This document shows, in pieces, positions 17,031 through 26,335 of a stretch of 64,000 bases of DNA. Each line of letters opens with the position of its first letter. The first letter of the stretch is position 1. The translations under genes and the position numbers were made by a program. Source of the DNA: Rugosimonospora africana (GTDB taxonomy: Bacteria; Actinomycetota; Actinomycetes; Mycobacteriales; Micromonosporaceae); the NCBI RefSeq assembly GCF_016862975.1, contig NZ_BONZ01000038.1:1-64000 (forward strand), in the 5' to 3' direction. The notes below the pieces were generated by a model that saw only the letters and a list, made by a program, of their open reading frames with translations, had not been told where the DNA came from and ran no database searches.

Positions 17031-18512
17031 GTGGACCTGCCCGTACGCCGCCTGGCCGCCGCCCTGCGGTCGCCTGCCGCCCGGCCGCGTACCGCCGACG
17101 TGGCGCTGGCGGCGGGGCTCGCGGTCGCAGGGGTGCTGTGGGTGGTCGTGACGGTCCGGCACCCGTCCGGGGACGATGCCGGCCCGCTGAAGATGCCGTT
17201 CCCGCCCGGGATCGGGTTCGACCGGCCGCCGCCGCCGATTCCCGGAGTGCCGCCACAACCGGAGGAGCACGTCGAGTGGGTGCGGCCGCTGCTGGTCAAC
17301 CTGTTCGCCACCCTGCCGGTGGCGATCCGCCGGCGGCTGCCGTACCTGGCGTTCGCGGCGGCCCTGACCGGCGTGTTCGCGATCCGCGAGGGGCTCGTCC
17401 TGCCGGGCTTCGTCGGCATCCTGATGTGCGCGTACTCCACGGTCGCGTATGGCCGGCGCCTCGCCGTGGCACTGGGCATGCTGCTGGTCGCCGCCGCGGC
17501 GGCGGCCGCCGCGTTCGACGAGTCGATCCCGTCCATGCCCGGCTGGCTGACGCCGTTCGCCGTGCTCGCCCCGATCGGCCTCGCCGCGGCGACGATCCGC
17601 AGCACCCGGGACCGCGCGGTGGCCGCCGCCCGGCGGGCGGACGCGGTCGTCCGGGAGCGGGACGCGGCCACCCGCGCGGCGATCGCCGAGGAGCGTGCCC
17701 ACATCGCCCGGGAACTGCACGACCTGGTCAGCCACCACGTGAGCGTCATGGTGATCCAGGCGGGCGGGGCGGGGAAGATCCTGGACAGCCGGCCCGACCT
17801 GGTCGCGGCGGCGCTGGCCGCCATCGAGGCCAGCGGGCGCGACGCGATGGCCGAGCTGCGCCACCTGCTGGGGTTGATCGCCCCGCTGGACGACACCCTG
17901 CGCCCGCAGCCGGGCCTGGCCGACCTGGACGCGCTCGCCGGGTCGGTACGCGCCGCGGGCCAGCCGGTCACCCTGGACCGGGTGGACGGCGCGGTGCCGC
18001 ACGGGATGGAGCTGACCGTGTACCGGATCGTCCAGGAGGGGCTGACCAACGCGATGCGGCACGCACCCGGCGCCCGTACCACCGTGCACATCCACCGGGA
18101 GAACGCGAGCACGCTGACCGTCCGGGTCCGCAACGAGGCGCCCACGGACCTGGTCGGCGACTGGTCTGGGTCGTGGCGCGGCGTCAGACGCGCCGAGCCA
18201 GACTGGTCGGAAGGACCGGGTGCCGGCCACGCCGCGCCGGCCGGACGTGGGAGCGAGACGACCGCGGCACGGTCCGAGGGCGGCCGGGCGCCCGAGGGCG
18301 GCGGGGCTGGGCTGGTCGGGCTGCGCGAGCGGCTGCGCCTGCTCGGCGGCACCCTCGAGACCCGGCGCCGGGTCGGCGGCGGATTCGAGCTGTGCGCCCG
18401 GATCCCGGTGGAGGCAGGCGCCACGGACGGAACCGGGAGCACCGGGGCGACCGCAAGCACCGGCACGACCGAGGGGTCCGGCACGACCGAGAGGACCGGG
18501 GTGACGGGATGA
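17031..18512 (+). CDS. NarL-system sensor histidine kinase (HisKA_3)
   Basis: A 493-residue membrane kinase. Several hydrophobic helices fill residues 25-205. The phosphoacceptor His lies in RELHDLVSHHVSVMV (about residue 228) and the N-box is YRIVQEGLTNAMRHAPGA. The ATP-lid side ends with GAGLVGLRERLRLLGGTL. Between the N-box region and this glycine box is an 85-residue low-complexity insert whose first part (about residues 377-393) is encoded by a palindromic repeat. The usual Asp-Gly-x-Gly box is degenerate (RNEAPTDL), so ATPase activity is not certain. The GTG follows CAGAAT by 6 nt, fitting a leaderless start. The stop overlaps the regulator start. Confidence 0.9.
   Translation: MDLPVRRLAAALRSPAARPRTADVALAAGLAVAGVLWVVVTVRHPSGDDAGPLKMPFPPGIGFDRPPPPIPGVPPQPEEHVEWVRPLLVNLFATLPVAIRRRLPYLAFAAALTGVFAIREGLVLPGFVGILMCAYSTVAYGRRLAVALGMLLVAAAAAAAAFDESIPSMPGWLTPFAVLAPIGLAAATIRSTRDRAVAAARRADAVVRERDAATRAAIAEERAHIARELHDLVSHHVSVMVIQAGGAGKILDSRPDLVAAALAAIEASGRDAMAELRHLLGLIAPLDDTLRPQPGLADLDALAGSVRAAGQPVTLDRVDGAVPHGMELTVYRIVQEGLTNAMRHAPGARTTVHIHRENASTLTVRVRNEAPTDLVGDWSGSWRGVRRAEPDWSEGPGAGHAAPAGRGSETTAARSEGGRAPEGGGAGLVGLRERLRLLGGTLETRRRVGGGFELCARIPVEAGATDGTGSTGATASTGTTEGSGTTERTGVTG
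18161..18210. repeat. Dispersed 50-bp palindromic element, copy A
   Basis: This copy lies inside the sensor kinase gene. It starts CTGGTCTGGGTCGTGG and ends GCCAGACTGGTCGG. Compared with copies at 32722-32771 and 44954-45003 it is the same length and differs at few positions. It is read in the frame that gives the peptide WSGSWRGVRRAEPDWSE. Confidence 0.9.
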
Positions 18513-19249
18513 CCGGGGTGACCGGCGAACCGCGGCTGCGGGTCGTGATCGCCGACGACCAGGCACTGGTCCGCAGCGGCTTCGCGATGATTCTCGCGGC
18601 CGCCGACATCGACGTCGTGGGCAACGCGGCCGACGGCGCGGCCGCGGTCGCCGCCGTGCGCCAACTGCGGCCCGACCTGGTACTCATGGACGTCCGCATG
18701 CCCGAGGTCGACGGCCTGGAGGCGACCCGCCGCATCCTCGCCACCGCGCCGACGACCACCGGCGGAGAGCCGGTACGCGTGATCATCCTGACCACGTTCG
18801 ACCTCGACGAGTACGTGTACGCCGCGCTCCGCGCGGGCGCCAGCGGCTTCCTGCTCAAGGACGTCACGCCCGACCACCTTGTGCACGCCCTGCGGCTGGT
18901 GCGTACCGGCGACGCCATGCTCGCGCCGAGCATCACCCGCCGGCTGATCGCCCGGTTTGCCCAACCCGGCGCCGGCCGCCCGCCGCTCGCCGGCGACCTC
19001 GCCACGCTGACCGCCCGCGAGCGGGAGGTCCTCGTCGAGATGGCCGCCGGCCAGTCGAACCGGGAAATCGCCGAGGCGATGTACCTGTCCGAGGCGACGG
19101 TGCGCACCCACGTCGCGCGGATCCTCGCCAAGTTGCACGTCCGCGACCGGGTCCAGGCCGTCGTGGTCGCCTACGAGACCGGGCTCGTGCAGCCGGGACG
19201 GTCCGGCACCGGCTCTACCCCGTTGGTACGTCACCAGAAACTTGGGTGA
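18509..19249 (+). CDS. NarL/LuxR-type response regulator
   Basis: A 246-residue DNA-binding regulator paired with the upstream kinase. The receiver domain (residues 10-130) has the acidic pair in VVIADDQALVRSGF, the phosphorylation Asp in DLVLMDVRMPEVDGLEA and the Lys in GFLLKDVTPD. The LuxR-type helix-turn-helix (about residues 170-230) contains LTAREREVLVEMAAGQSNRE and LSEATVRTHVARILAKL. ATG overlaps the kinase stop (ATGA). The likely target is the divergent ABC exporter at 13.7-16.8 kb. Confidence 0.96.
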   Translation: MTGVTGEPRLRVVIADDQALVRSGFAMILAAADIDVVGNAADGAAAVAAVRQLRPDLVLMDVRMPEVDGLEATRRILATAPTTTGGEPVRVIILTTFDLDEYVYAALRAGASGFLLKDVTPDHLVHALRLVRTGDAMLAPSITRRLIARFAQPGAGRPPLAGDLATLTAREREVLVEMAAGQSNREIAEAMYLSEATVRTHVARILAKLHVRDRVQAVVVAYETGLVQPGRSGTGSTPLVRHQKLG

Positions 19250-19324
19250 CCGCCATCGACGTGTCATTCCCATGCCACGGGCGCGCCGGCTCAAGTCCAT
19301 CTATTGATCTCAAGATTCCCAGTC

Positions 19325-20863
19325 ATGACAAAGCTGAACCGCCGCACCTTCGTTCTCGGTGGGCTCGTGACAGCCGGCGCCAGCGCCCTGCCGGTCGGGG
19401 CCAGGGCGGCCCTCGCCGCGGGCGTCACGCCGTACCCGTTCACTCTCGGGGTGGCCTCCGGCGACCCCGACTCGTCCAGCGTCGTGCTCTGGACCCGGCT
19501 GGCTCCCTCGGCCACCAACGCCGACGGGCAGGGCGGCATGCCCAACGCGAACGTGGCCGTCGACTGGCAGGTGTCGCGCGACTCCACGTTCGGCACGCTC
19601 GTCGCGTCGGGTACGGTCACCGCGCAGTACGCCAGCGCGCACTCCGTGCACGCCGTCGCCGGCGGGCTGGCGCCCGACTCCGACTACTACTACCGTTTCC
19701 GGGCGCAGGGCTACATCTCGCCGGTCGGGCGTACCCGCACCGCGCCGGCAGCCGGCACCACGGGGCGCGACCTGCTGATGGCGTTCACGTCCTGCGCGCA
19801 CTACGAGTCCGGCTACTACACCGCGTACCGGCGGATGGCCGACGACAACCCCGGCCTGATCCTGCACCTCGGCGACTACATCTACGAGGACGCCGCGACC
19901 GCCGGTTCGGTGCGCCAGCACCTCGGCGCGGAGTGCGTGACCCTGGCCGACTACCGCCGCCGGTACGCGCAGTACAAGTCCGACCCTGACCTGCAGGCCG
20001 CGCACGCGGTGGCGCCGTGGATCGTGGTACCCGACGACCACGAGGTGGAGAACAACTACGCCAGCAACGTACGCGCGGACAACAGCCCGGCGCTGACCGC
20101 CGCGCAGTGGACCGCCCGGCGCACCGCGGCATACCAGGCGTACTACGAGAACATGCCGCTGCGCCCCACCTCGGTACCGTCCGGCACCAGCATCCAGCTC
20201 TACCGGCGGCTGCTCTGGGGCAAGCTGGCCGCGTTCCACATGCTCGACACCCGGCAGTTCCGCGACGACCAGTCGTGCGGCGACGGCACCAAGGTGTGCG
20301 CCGACGCGGACTCGCCGACCCGTACCATCACCGGCGCCACCCAGGAGGCGTGGCTGCTCGACGGCCTCGGCCAGCACCTGGCGACCTGGGACATCATCGG
20401 GCAGCAGGTGTTCTTCGCCCGGCATTTCACCGCCGACGGCGCCGGCAGCATGGACGCCTGGGACGGGTACCGGGCCTCGCGCTCGCGCATCCAGCAGGGC
20501 TGGGTGGACCGGGCGGTACGCAACCCGGTGGTGCTCTCCGGCGACGTGCACCGGTCGTACGCGAACAATCTCCTGGCCGACTACGCGAACCCGGCGTCGA
20601 AGGTCATCGGTACCGAGCTGGTGTCCACGTCGATCAGCTCGGACGGCAACGGTTCCGGGTCGACGACCATCCCGAACGGGGCGAGCAACCCGCACGTCAA
20701 GTTCTACAGCGACCGGCGCGGCTACGTGCGCGCCACCATCACCGCCAGCCACCTGGCGGTGGACTTCCGCAGCGTGGCCACCGTCAGCGAGCACGGCGCG
20801 GCGGCGACCACCACCCGTTCGTTCGTCATCCAAGACGGCCAGCCCGGCCTCGTCAACGCCTGA
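19325..20863 (+). CDS. phoD: Alkaline phosphatase D (PhoD family)
   Basis: A 512-residue secreted phosphatase/phosphodiesterase. A Tat-type signal starts with NRRTFVLGGLV and ends near ARAALA (about residues 5-38). An N-terminal beta domain begins FTLGVASGDPDSSSVVLWTR. The metallophosphatase core contains LILHLGDYIYED, a conserved DDHEVENNY, and LSGDVHRSYANN near the C-terminus, which supply metal ligands (Fe/Ca in studied PhoD). ATG 19325 was preferred over an upstream TTG. It is followed after 10 nt by a secreted propeller protein, so the pair probably forms one operon for phosphate-ester use. Confidence 0.95.
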   Translation: MTKLNRRTFVLGGLVTAGASALPVGARAALAAGVTPYPFTLGVASGDPDSSSVVLWTRLAPSATNADGQGGMPNANVAVDWQVSRDSTFGTLVASGTVTAQYASAHSVHAVAGGLAPDSDYYYRFRAQGYISPVGRTRTAPAAGTTGRDLLMAFTSCAHYESGYYTAYRRMADDNPGLILHLGDYIYEDAATAGSVRQHLGAECVTLADYRRRYAQYKSDPDLQAAHAVAPWIVVPDDHEVENNYASNVRADNSPALTAAQWTARRTAAYQAYYENMPLRPTSVPSGTSIQLYRRLLWGKLAAFHMLDTRQFRDDQSCGDGTKVCADADSPTRTITGATQEAWLLDGLGQHLATWDIIGQQVFFARHFTADGAGSMDAWDGYRASRSRIQQGWVDRAVRNPVVLSGDVHRSYANNLLADYANPASKVIGTELVSTSISSDGNGSGSTTIPNGASNPHVKFYSDRRGYVRATITASHLAVDFRSVATVSEHGAAATTTRSFVIQDGQPGLVNA

Positions 20864-20873
20864 GAGGGACCAG

Positions 20874-22193
20874 ATGCATTCCGTGCGTGCGCACGCACTT
20901 CTCCGTCGCCTGCCGAGAGTCGCCCTGCCGAGAGTCGCCGCGGCCGGCACGCTGTCCGCCGCGGTGGTCGGCGCGACCATCCTGCTCGGCGCCGGTCCGG
21001 CGGTCGCGGCGGGGCCGACCATCTGGATGACCGCCAACAGCGCGTCGGCCGGCGACCAGGACGGCGCGGCCATCGCCGCGAACCGCGCCGGGGATGTCGC
21101 GGTCACCTGGGAGGACGACCGGGACAGCACCGACCCCGGCGACAACACGCACTCGGAGATCTACCTCCGGCTGTTCCACAATGGAGTGTCGAGCTACGAG
21201 GTCAAGCTGTCCGGCGGCGGGACCGCGGGCACCAACTGGAGGCACCTCACCCCGGACGTCGGGCTGGACGACCGGGGCGACGCGGTCGTCGTGTGGGCCG
21301 ATGACCCGGACGGCAACGGGTTCTACAACGTCGCGTACCGGGTGGTGTCGCCGGCCGGCGCGATCCTCGGTTCCGGGCACGCGAACGCCGACTCGGGCGG
21401 GCAGCAGATCAACCCGAAGGTGAGCGTCGACCCGGACGGCGCCCCGACCAGCGCCACGGCCGTGGCGTTCACCGCGGTGTGGGAGGACATCCAGGGCACC
21501 GCGGCGGCGACGGTCAAGGCCGCCGGGTTCACCGGCACCGCGACCAAGGCGTACGAGGTGACCGTGAACCAGGCCGGCGGATCGCACCACCGGCCGGACG
21601 TCGCCGTGTCCGCCTCCGGCGACGCGACCGTGGTGTGGGACGAGGACACCGACGGGAACGGGTTCTACAACATCGGCCTGACCCGGCTGGCGAAGGCCAA
21701 CGGCGCGGTGACCCTGTCCCGACGCTCGGCGAACACCGTCGCCGACGGGCAGCAGGAGCACCCGGCGATCGCGGCCAACTTCAACGGCGGCTTCACCGTC
21801 GCGTGGGAGTCGGACCACACCGGTACCCCCGGGGTCTGGGCGCGCTCGTTCGCGGCGAACGGCACCGGGTCCTCGGCCGAGGTCCAGGTCTCGTCGGGTA
21901 CCGGTGCCGCCAACCCGTCGGTGGGCGTCGACGACCAGGGTGACGCCGTGGTGGGCTGGTCGGTCGCGGGTACCGACCCGGCGGTGTGGGCACGCGGGCT
22001 CAACCCGGACGGCACCACCGCCGGCCGGCTGCCGGCCCAGTCGTGCAGCCAGGTCACCACGGGGCGCCAGGAGGAGTTGGCGGTGGCCTCGTCGCCGTTC
22101 GGCCAGCTTGCCCTGGCATACACCGACGACAACGACGGCAACGGATTCGATCAGGTGATCCTCGGCCTCGGCGCGAGCAACTCGGACTGGTAG
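20874..22193 (+). CDS. Secreted repeat (beta-propeller-like) protein
   Basis: A 439-residue exported protein with a signal peptide ending near AVAAG (about residue 47). The mature part has about six similar units with a Val-x-Trp strand, for example GDVAVTWEDDRD, GDAVVVWADDPDGNGFYN, GDATVVWDEDTDGNGFYN, GGFTVAWESDH, GDAVVGWSVAGTD and LALAYTDDNDGNGFDQ. Three units carry a DxDGNGF loop that could bind calcium. This suggests a six-bladed propeller. No catalytic residues are seen. GAGAGGGA precedes the ATG and the gene follows phoD by 10 nt. A 16-bp palindrome (GTGCGTGCGCACGCAC) covers codons 4-9. Confidence 0.75.
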   Translation: MHSVRAHALLRRLPRVALPRVAAAGTLSAAVVGATILLGAGPAVAAGPTIWMTANSASAGDQDGAAIAANRAGDVAVTWEDDRDSTDPGDNTHSEIYLRLFHNGVSSYEVKLSGGGTAGTNWRHLTPDVGLDDRGDAVVVWADDPDGNGFYNVAYRVVSPAGAILGSGHANADSGGQQINPKVSVDPDGAPTSATAVAFTAVWEDIQGTAAATVKAAGFTGTATKAYEVTVNQAGGSHHRPDVAVSASGDATVVWDEDTDGNGFYNIGLTRLAKANGAVTLSRRSANTVADGQQEHPAIAANFNGGFTVAWESDHTGTPGVWARSFAANGTGSSAEVQVSSGTGAANPSVGVDDQGDAVVGWSVAGTDPAVWARGLNPDGTTAGRLPAQSCSQVTTGRQEELAVASSPFGQLALAYTDDNDGNGFDQVILGLGASNSDW

Positions 22194-22200
22194 CCGCCAC

Positions 22201-22240
22201 CCGGTGCCGGGCCGGGGCGGTGTCCCCGGCCCGGCACCGG
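22201..22240 (+). terminator. Perfect 17-bp hairpin after phoD operon
   Basis: Arms 22201-22217 and 22224-22240 are exact complements (core GGTGCCGGGCCGGGG) around a 6-nt loop. It lies 7 bp after the stop of the propeller gene. Confidence 0.8.
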
Positions 22241-22431
22241 CCGGCCCGGTACCGGCAGCCCGGCCGCGGCCGGCGGGCACGCAGGGTTCACGGGCCGTCC
22301 GGCCGTGGTTCGCGCAATCGCGAGCCTCCCGCCCCGGCGCCGGGTTAGCGTCCCGGCAGGCGCGCCGCACCGACCCGTTCCGGCCGCGCTTCCCGAAAGC
22401 CCAACCATCTCCAACCGATCGGACACCTGAC

Positions 22432-23397
22432 ATGGTCAGTGCGCTCGGGCAGTCCGTGCCACCCACGGGAGACCGGCCACACCGGACCCTGCTGGCCGGC
22501 AAGCGCCCCCTGCCCGCACACGTCGCCGTCTACGCCTTCGTCACCGTACCGTTGGTGGCCCTCATCGTCGCCGTACCGCTGTCCTGGGGCCACGGCCTGA
22601 CCTGGCTGGACGTGATCCTCACCGCCGCCTGGTACACGGCGACCTGCCTCGGCGTCACCGTCGGATTCCACCGCCACTTCACCCACCGTTCGTTCAAGGC
22701 GACCCGCCCGCTGCGCATCGCGCTGGCCGTGGTCGGGAGCATGGCGGTGCAGGGGCCGATCCTGCACTGGGTGGCCGACCACCGGCGCCACCACGCGTAC
22801 TCCGACCGGGACGGCGACCCGCACTCGCCCTGGGCGTTCGGCACCTCCCCGGCCGCGCTGGCGCGCGGCTTCTGGCACGCCCACCTCGGCTGGATCCTCA
22901 ACCGGGACCTCACCAACCAGCGGCGCTTCGCCCCCGACCTGCTGGAAGACCGCGACCTTCGCCGGGTGGACGACCTGTTCTGGCTGTGGACGGTCATCAC
23001 CCTGGCCGGGCCCGCGCTGATCGGTGGCCTGGTCACGTGGTCCTGGTGGGGCGCGGCGACCGCGTTCCTGTGGGCGAGCCTGCTGCGGGTGGTCCTGCTG
23101 CACCACATCACCTGGTCGGTGAACTCGGTGTGTCACCTGATCGGCGACCGGCCGTTCGCGTCCCGCGACAAGTCAGGCAACGTCTGGCCGCTGGCCATCC
23201 TGAGCATGGGCGAGTCCTGGCACAACCTGCACCACGCCGACCCGACCTGCGCCCGGCACGGCGTCCGGCCCGGTCAGATCGACATCTCCGCGCGCCTGAT
23301 CTGGATCTTCGAGAGGGCCGGCTGGGCCTACGACGTCCGGTGGCCGACCTCCGACCGGCTGGCCCGGCTGAGCGTCGCCGCGGGTGCCGACGGCTGA
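22432..23397 (+). CDS. Acyl-CoA/delta-9 fatty acid desaturase
   Basis: A 321-residue membrane di-iron enzyme that introduces a cis double bond into fatty-acyl chains. Three histidine boxes are present: HRHFTH (about residues 83-88), HRRHH (about 120-124) and HNLHH (about 264-268), plus HHITWSVNS. Four hydrophobic segments lie between them in the expected order. ATG 22432 gives a typical length. The downstream neighbour is convergent and its reading frame runs 225 bp into this gene on the other strand. Confidence 0.93.
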   Translation: MVSALGQSVPPTGDRPHRTLLAGKRPLPAHVAVYAFVTVPLVALIVAVPLSWGHGLTWLDVILTAAWYTATCLGVTVGFHRHFTHRSFKATRPLRIALAVVGSMAVQGPILHWVADHRRHHAYSDRDGDPHSPWAFGTSPAALARGFWHAHLGWILNRDLTNQRRFAPDLLEDRDLRRVDDLFWLWTVITLAGPALIGGLVTWSWWGAATAFLWASLLRVVLLHHITWSVNSVCHLIGDRPFASRDKSGNVWPLAILSMGESWHNLHHADPTCARHGVRPGQIDISARLIWIFERAGWAYDVRWPTSDRLARLSVAAGADG

Positions 23398-24705
23398 CCG
23401 TCCCGCCCGCAGGGCGGTCCACAGTGGACCACTTCGTTCAGTCCACTGTGGACCGGCCGGAAGCGCGGCGAGCAGTCCCAGACTCACCCACACGTACGCG
23501 TTGCCGCCAATCGCACCGGCCAACCCGGACGGGAACGGCGACCACAACCAGATCAGGCCACCGCACAGCAGGGCGTAGGAGCACACCGCCCCGGCGAGCA
23601 GCGGACCCCGCCGGCCGGGCCGGCCGGCCAGCGCGCGATCGGCGAGCAACGCGAACGCGGGTACCAGCCAGACCAGGTGGTGCACCCAGGTGACCGGGCT
23701 GATCAGGCAGGCCGCCACCCCGGTGAGCGCGAAGCCGCCGGCGTGGTCGCCGCGGGTACCGGCCCGCCACGACCGGTACGCCCACAGCGCCAGTACGAGC
23801 ACGACCGCCGCCGCCCAGGCCGCCCCGCCGTACCGGTCGCCACCCAGCCGCGCCGCGGCACCCCGCAGCGACTGGTTCGACACGTACCCGGTTACGCCCA
23901 CCCGGCCGGTGTCCCACAACGCGCCGGCCCAGTAGACCCGGCTGCTGCCCGGTGCCACCGCCGCGGTCAGCACCGTTGCCGCCAGGAAGGTCGCCCCGGC
24001 GACGGCCGCGGCACGCCAGCGCCGGGCGAGCAGCAGGTACCCGATGAACAGCCCCGGGGTCAGCTTGACCGCCGTGGCCAGGCCGGTGCCGAGTCCGGCG
24101 TACCGGCTGCCGGTGCGCAGGCCGCGCAGGTCGGCGAGCACGAGCACGGCCAGCACCAGGTTCACCTGGCCGAAGCTGACCGTGTCCCGTACCGGTTCGA
24201 ACGCCGCCAGCAGCAGGGCGGCGCAGCACAGCGCGTACCCGCGGTGCCACCCGTGCCGCGCCGCGACCGGCTCGACGAGCCAGTACAGCACCAGGACTCC
24301 GGCCACCACGTTCAGCGCGACGCTGAGCGCGACGGCTGTGTGCCAGCGCAGCGGCGCCAGTGGCAGCATGCAGAGCGCGGCGAACGGCGGATAGGTGAAT
24401 CCGTACCCGGTCCCCGGGCGCAGGTAGTCGTACAGCACCCCGCCGTGCACCCAGTACCGCACCGCGCCGTAGTAGACGCCCACGTCGAACCAGCCGCGCC
24501 GGCCCGGCGCGGCGACCTGGGCCACCGTCTCGGCCACGGCCGCGAGAGCCAGCGCGACCACCGCCCGGGGCCCGGGTCGCCACCGGCCGGGCCGTCCGCC
24601 CGGCGCCGGCGACAGGGCCGGGGACAAGGACGGAGACGGGGACGGGCCACCGGGCGCCTCGCCGACCCCGGCGGCCGGCCGGTCGCCGACACCGAGCCCG
24701 GTCAC
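23173..24705 (-). CDS. GT87-type integral-membrane glycosyltransferase
   Basis: A polyprenol-phosphate-dependent mannosyltransferase-like protein (DUF2029/GT87), 510 residues as read. Catalytic-loop motif is GWFDVGVYYGAVRYW with the early Asp, then YLRPGTGYGFTYPPFAAL, AVKLTPGLFIGYLLL and LISPVTWVHHLVWLVPAFAL. About ten membrane helices end near residue 425 (NAYVWVSLGLLAAL). The remaining part, including a hairpin at 23415-23455, reads as hydrophilic sequence antisense to the desaturase, so the natural C-terminus was probably lost. The GTG overlaps the mptB-like stop by 4 bp; the two likely build one mannan-type lipoglycan. Confidence 0.8.
   Translation of the reverse strand: MTGLGVGDRPAAGVGEAPGGPSPSPSLSPALSPAPGGRPGRWRPGPRAVVALALAAVAETVAQVAAPGRRGWFDVGVYYGAVRYWVHGGVLYDYLRPGTGYGFTYPPFAALCMLPLAPLRWHTAVALSVALNVVAGVLVLYWLVEPVAARHGWHRGYALCCAALLLAAFEPVRDTVSFGQVNLVLAVLVLADLRGLRTGSRYAGLGTGLATAVKLTPGLFIGYLLLARRWRAAAVAGATFLAATVLTAAVAPGSSRVYWAGALWDTGRVGVTGYVSNQSLRGAAARLGGDRYGGAAWAAAVVLVLALWAYRSWRAGTRGDHAGGFALTGVAACLISPVTWVHHLVWLVPAFALLADRALAGRPGRRGPLLAGAVCSYALLCGGLIWLWSPFPSGLAGAIGGNAYVWVSLGLLAALPAGPQWTERSGPLWTALRAGRSAVGTRGDAQPGQPVGGRPPDVVGPAGPLEDPDQARGDVDLTGPDAVPGAGRVGVVQVVPGLAHAQDGQRPDVA
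23415..23455. repeat. 15-bp inverted repeat with palindromic arms
   Basis: CGGTCCACAGTGGAC (23415-23429) pairs perfectly with GTCCACTGTGGACCG (23441-23455) around an 11-nt loop. Each arm is itself nearly palindromic. It lies 18 bp after the desaturase stop and may terminate that gene, but it is within the open frame of the opposing glycosyltransferase. Confidence 0.85.
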
Positions 24706-26162
24706 GCCGAATACTCCGGCTCCGGCCCCGGCGCCGGGCCACCGGCCGGGAAGGTGAGCACGCGGCCACGGACCCGGCCGGCGCCCCACAGCCCGATCCC
24801 GGCGGCGAAGGCGCCCAGCGCCGCCAGTGCCAGCCGCGCCCCGGTGGGCGCGAACCCGCTCGGCGGCACCGAGAACGCCAGAGCCACGCAGGCCAGGCGC
24901 AGCCAGCGGCCGGCGGCCCGATCCGGGCCGGACACCGCGATCGGCACCAAGCCCCAGAGCAGGTACCAGGGGCGGATCGACGGCCCGAGGACCACCACCG
25001 CGGTGAGCATGAGGCCGAGGGCGAAGACCACGCCGAGGCGGTCCCGGTACCACCAGAGCAGCGCGCACAGCGCCACGGCGGCGGTCATGCCGGCCCAGCG
25101 CCAGGCCGGCGCCGCCTCGGCGGCGAGCCCGCCGGCCCAGGCGCGCAGCAGCAGTCGGCTCGCCCGGCCCAGCACCTCGGTGACCGACCAGCTGCCCGGC
25201 GACGCCGGCGTGTCCAGCGCGCCCAGCCAGCCGTACCCGAGACCGGTCGCCGCGCTGACCGCGACCGTGGTGGCCGCCGCGATCCCGCCGGTACCCGCGA
25301 GCGCCCGTGCCAGCGGCCGGGGCCCGGTCACGCTGCCCGCCCACAGCGCGGCGACGGCCAGCAGCCCCAGCGCCGCCGGCGCCTTGACCAGAGCCCCGAG
25401 GGTGACCAGCACGGCGGCGACCACCGGCCTGCGCCGAACGGCCGCCGCCAGGCCGGTCGTCAGGAACGCGAGCATCAGCGCGTCGTTGTGCGCGCCGGCC
25501 ACCAGGTGCAGCAGGACGAGCGGGTTCAACCCGGCCAGCCACACCGCGGAGACCGGCCGCACGCCGCTCGCGGTAGCCAGGCGCGGCAGCGTCGCGACCA
25601 TCACCGCCAGCCCCAGTAGGGCCAGCAGGCGCATGCCGAGGATGCCGAGCAGGAGGTGTGACGAGGTGGCGGCGGCCACGGCCGCGGCGACGGTGAGGAA
25701 GATCGGCCCGTACGGCGTGGGGGTGTGTTGCCAGACCGCGGGGATGTTTGCCAGCAGCGGGCCGCCGAGTGCCGCCGGACCGGACCGGTACGCGTCGATC
25801 CGGGACACGGTCATCGCGCCCTGCGCCAGGTAGCTGTAGGCGTCCCGGCTGAACAGGGGCGGGGCGAGCAGCAGCGGGCCGGCCCAGGCGGCGAGCGTCA
25901 GGTACAGCTCGCGCAGGCTCGGTGGGTCGCCCGACTCGCGCAGCGCCGCGCCGAGGCGCGACCAGGCCACCACGAGGACGGTCACGCCCGCGTACACCAG
26001 GATCAGGCCGACCGCCTCGGGCCGGTGGAGGTGGCCGAGGCCCCGTGCCGGTACCCCGTGATGGACCGGCGCCGCCCCGGCCAGCAGCCCGCCCGCGGCG
26101 AGCAGAACCGAGCCGGCCAGGCCGAGCCCACGACATCGTCGCGACATCGTGGTCCCACCCAT
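24702..26162 (-). CDS. mptB: Alpha-1,6-mannosyltransferase, MptB type
   Basis: An integral-membrane GT-C glycosyltransferase of about 486 residues that uses polyprenyl-phosphate mannose to extend the alpha-1,6-mannan of lipomannan-type glycolipids. Family features are the acidic loop FSRDAYSYLAQGAMTVSRI (about residues 98-116), WQHTPTPYGPIFL, HNDALMLAFL, LVKAPAALGLL and RPWYLLWGLVPIA. About 12-13 membrane helices are visible. Two starts are possible, ATG 26162 and ATG 26147; I give the longer. It is followed by the GT87 gene with a GTGA overlap. The symbol rests on motif resemblance and MptA would be hard to exclude. Confidence 0.78.
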   Translation of the reverse strand: MGGTTMSRRCRGLGLAGSVLLAAGGLLAGAAPVHHGVPARGLGHLHRPEAVGLILVYAGVTVLVVAWSRLGAALRESGDPPSLRELYLTLAAWAGPLLLAPPLFSRDAYSYLAQGAMTVSRIDAYRSGPAALGGPLLANIPAVWQHTPTPYGPIFLTVAAAVAAATSSHLLLGILGMRLLALLGLAVMVATLPRLATASGVRPVSAVWLAGLNPLVLLHLVAGAHNDALMLAFLTTGLAAAVRRRPVVAAVLVTLGALVKAPAALGLLAVAALWAGSVTGPRPLARALAGTGGIAAATTVAVSAATGLGYGWLGALDTPASPGSWSVTEVLGRASRLLLRAWAGGLAAEAAPAWRWAGMTAAVALCALLWWYRDRLGVVFALGLMLTAVVVLGPSIRPWYLLWGLVPIAVSGPDRAAGRWLRLACVALAFSVPPSGFAPTGARLALAALGAFAAGIGLWGAGRVRGRVLTFPAGGPAPGPEPEYSA

Positions 26163-26335
26163 CCCCGACACCGGGGCAGCGTTCCATGCGGCGGTTGATG
26201 GCGGACGACGAGTTGACGAAGAGAGGGCAACGAATCGCCGTCCCACACGGGTGTCCCGCCGGGTGTCGCGCCCGCGCGCCGGTCAGCCGCCGGTGCGGGG
26301 CGGCCGGCGTACGGGCGCGCGGGGTGGGCGCCGGC

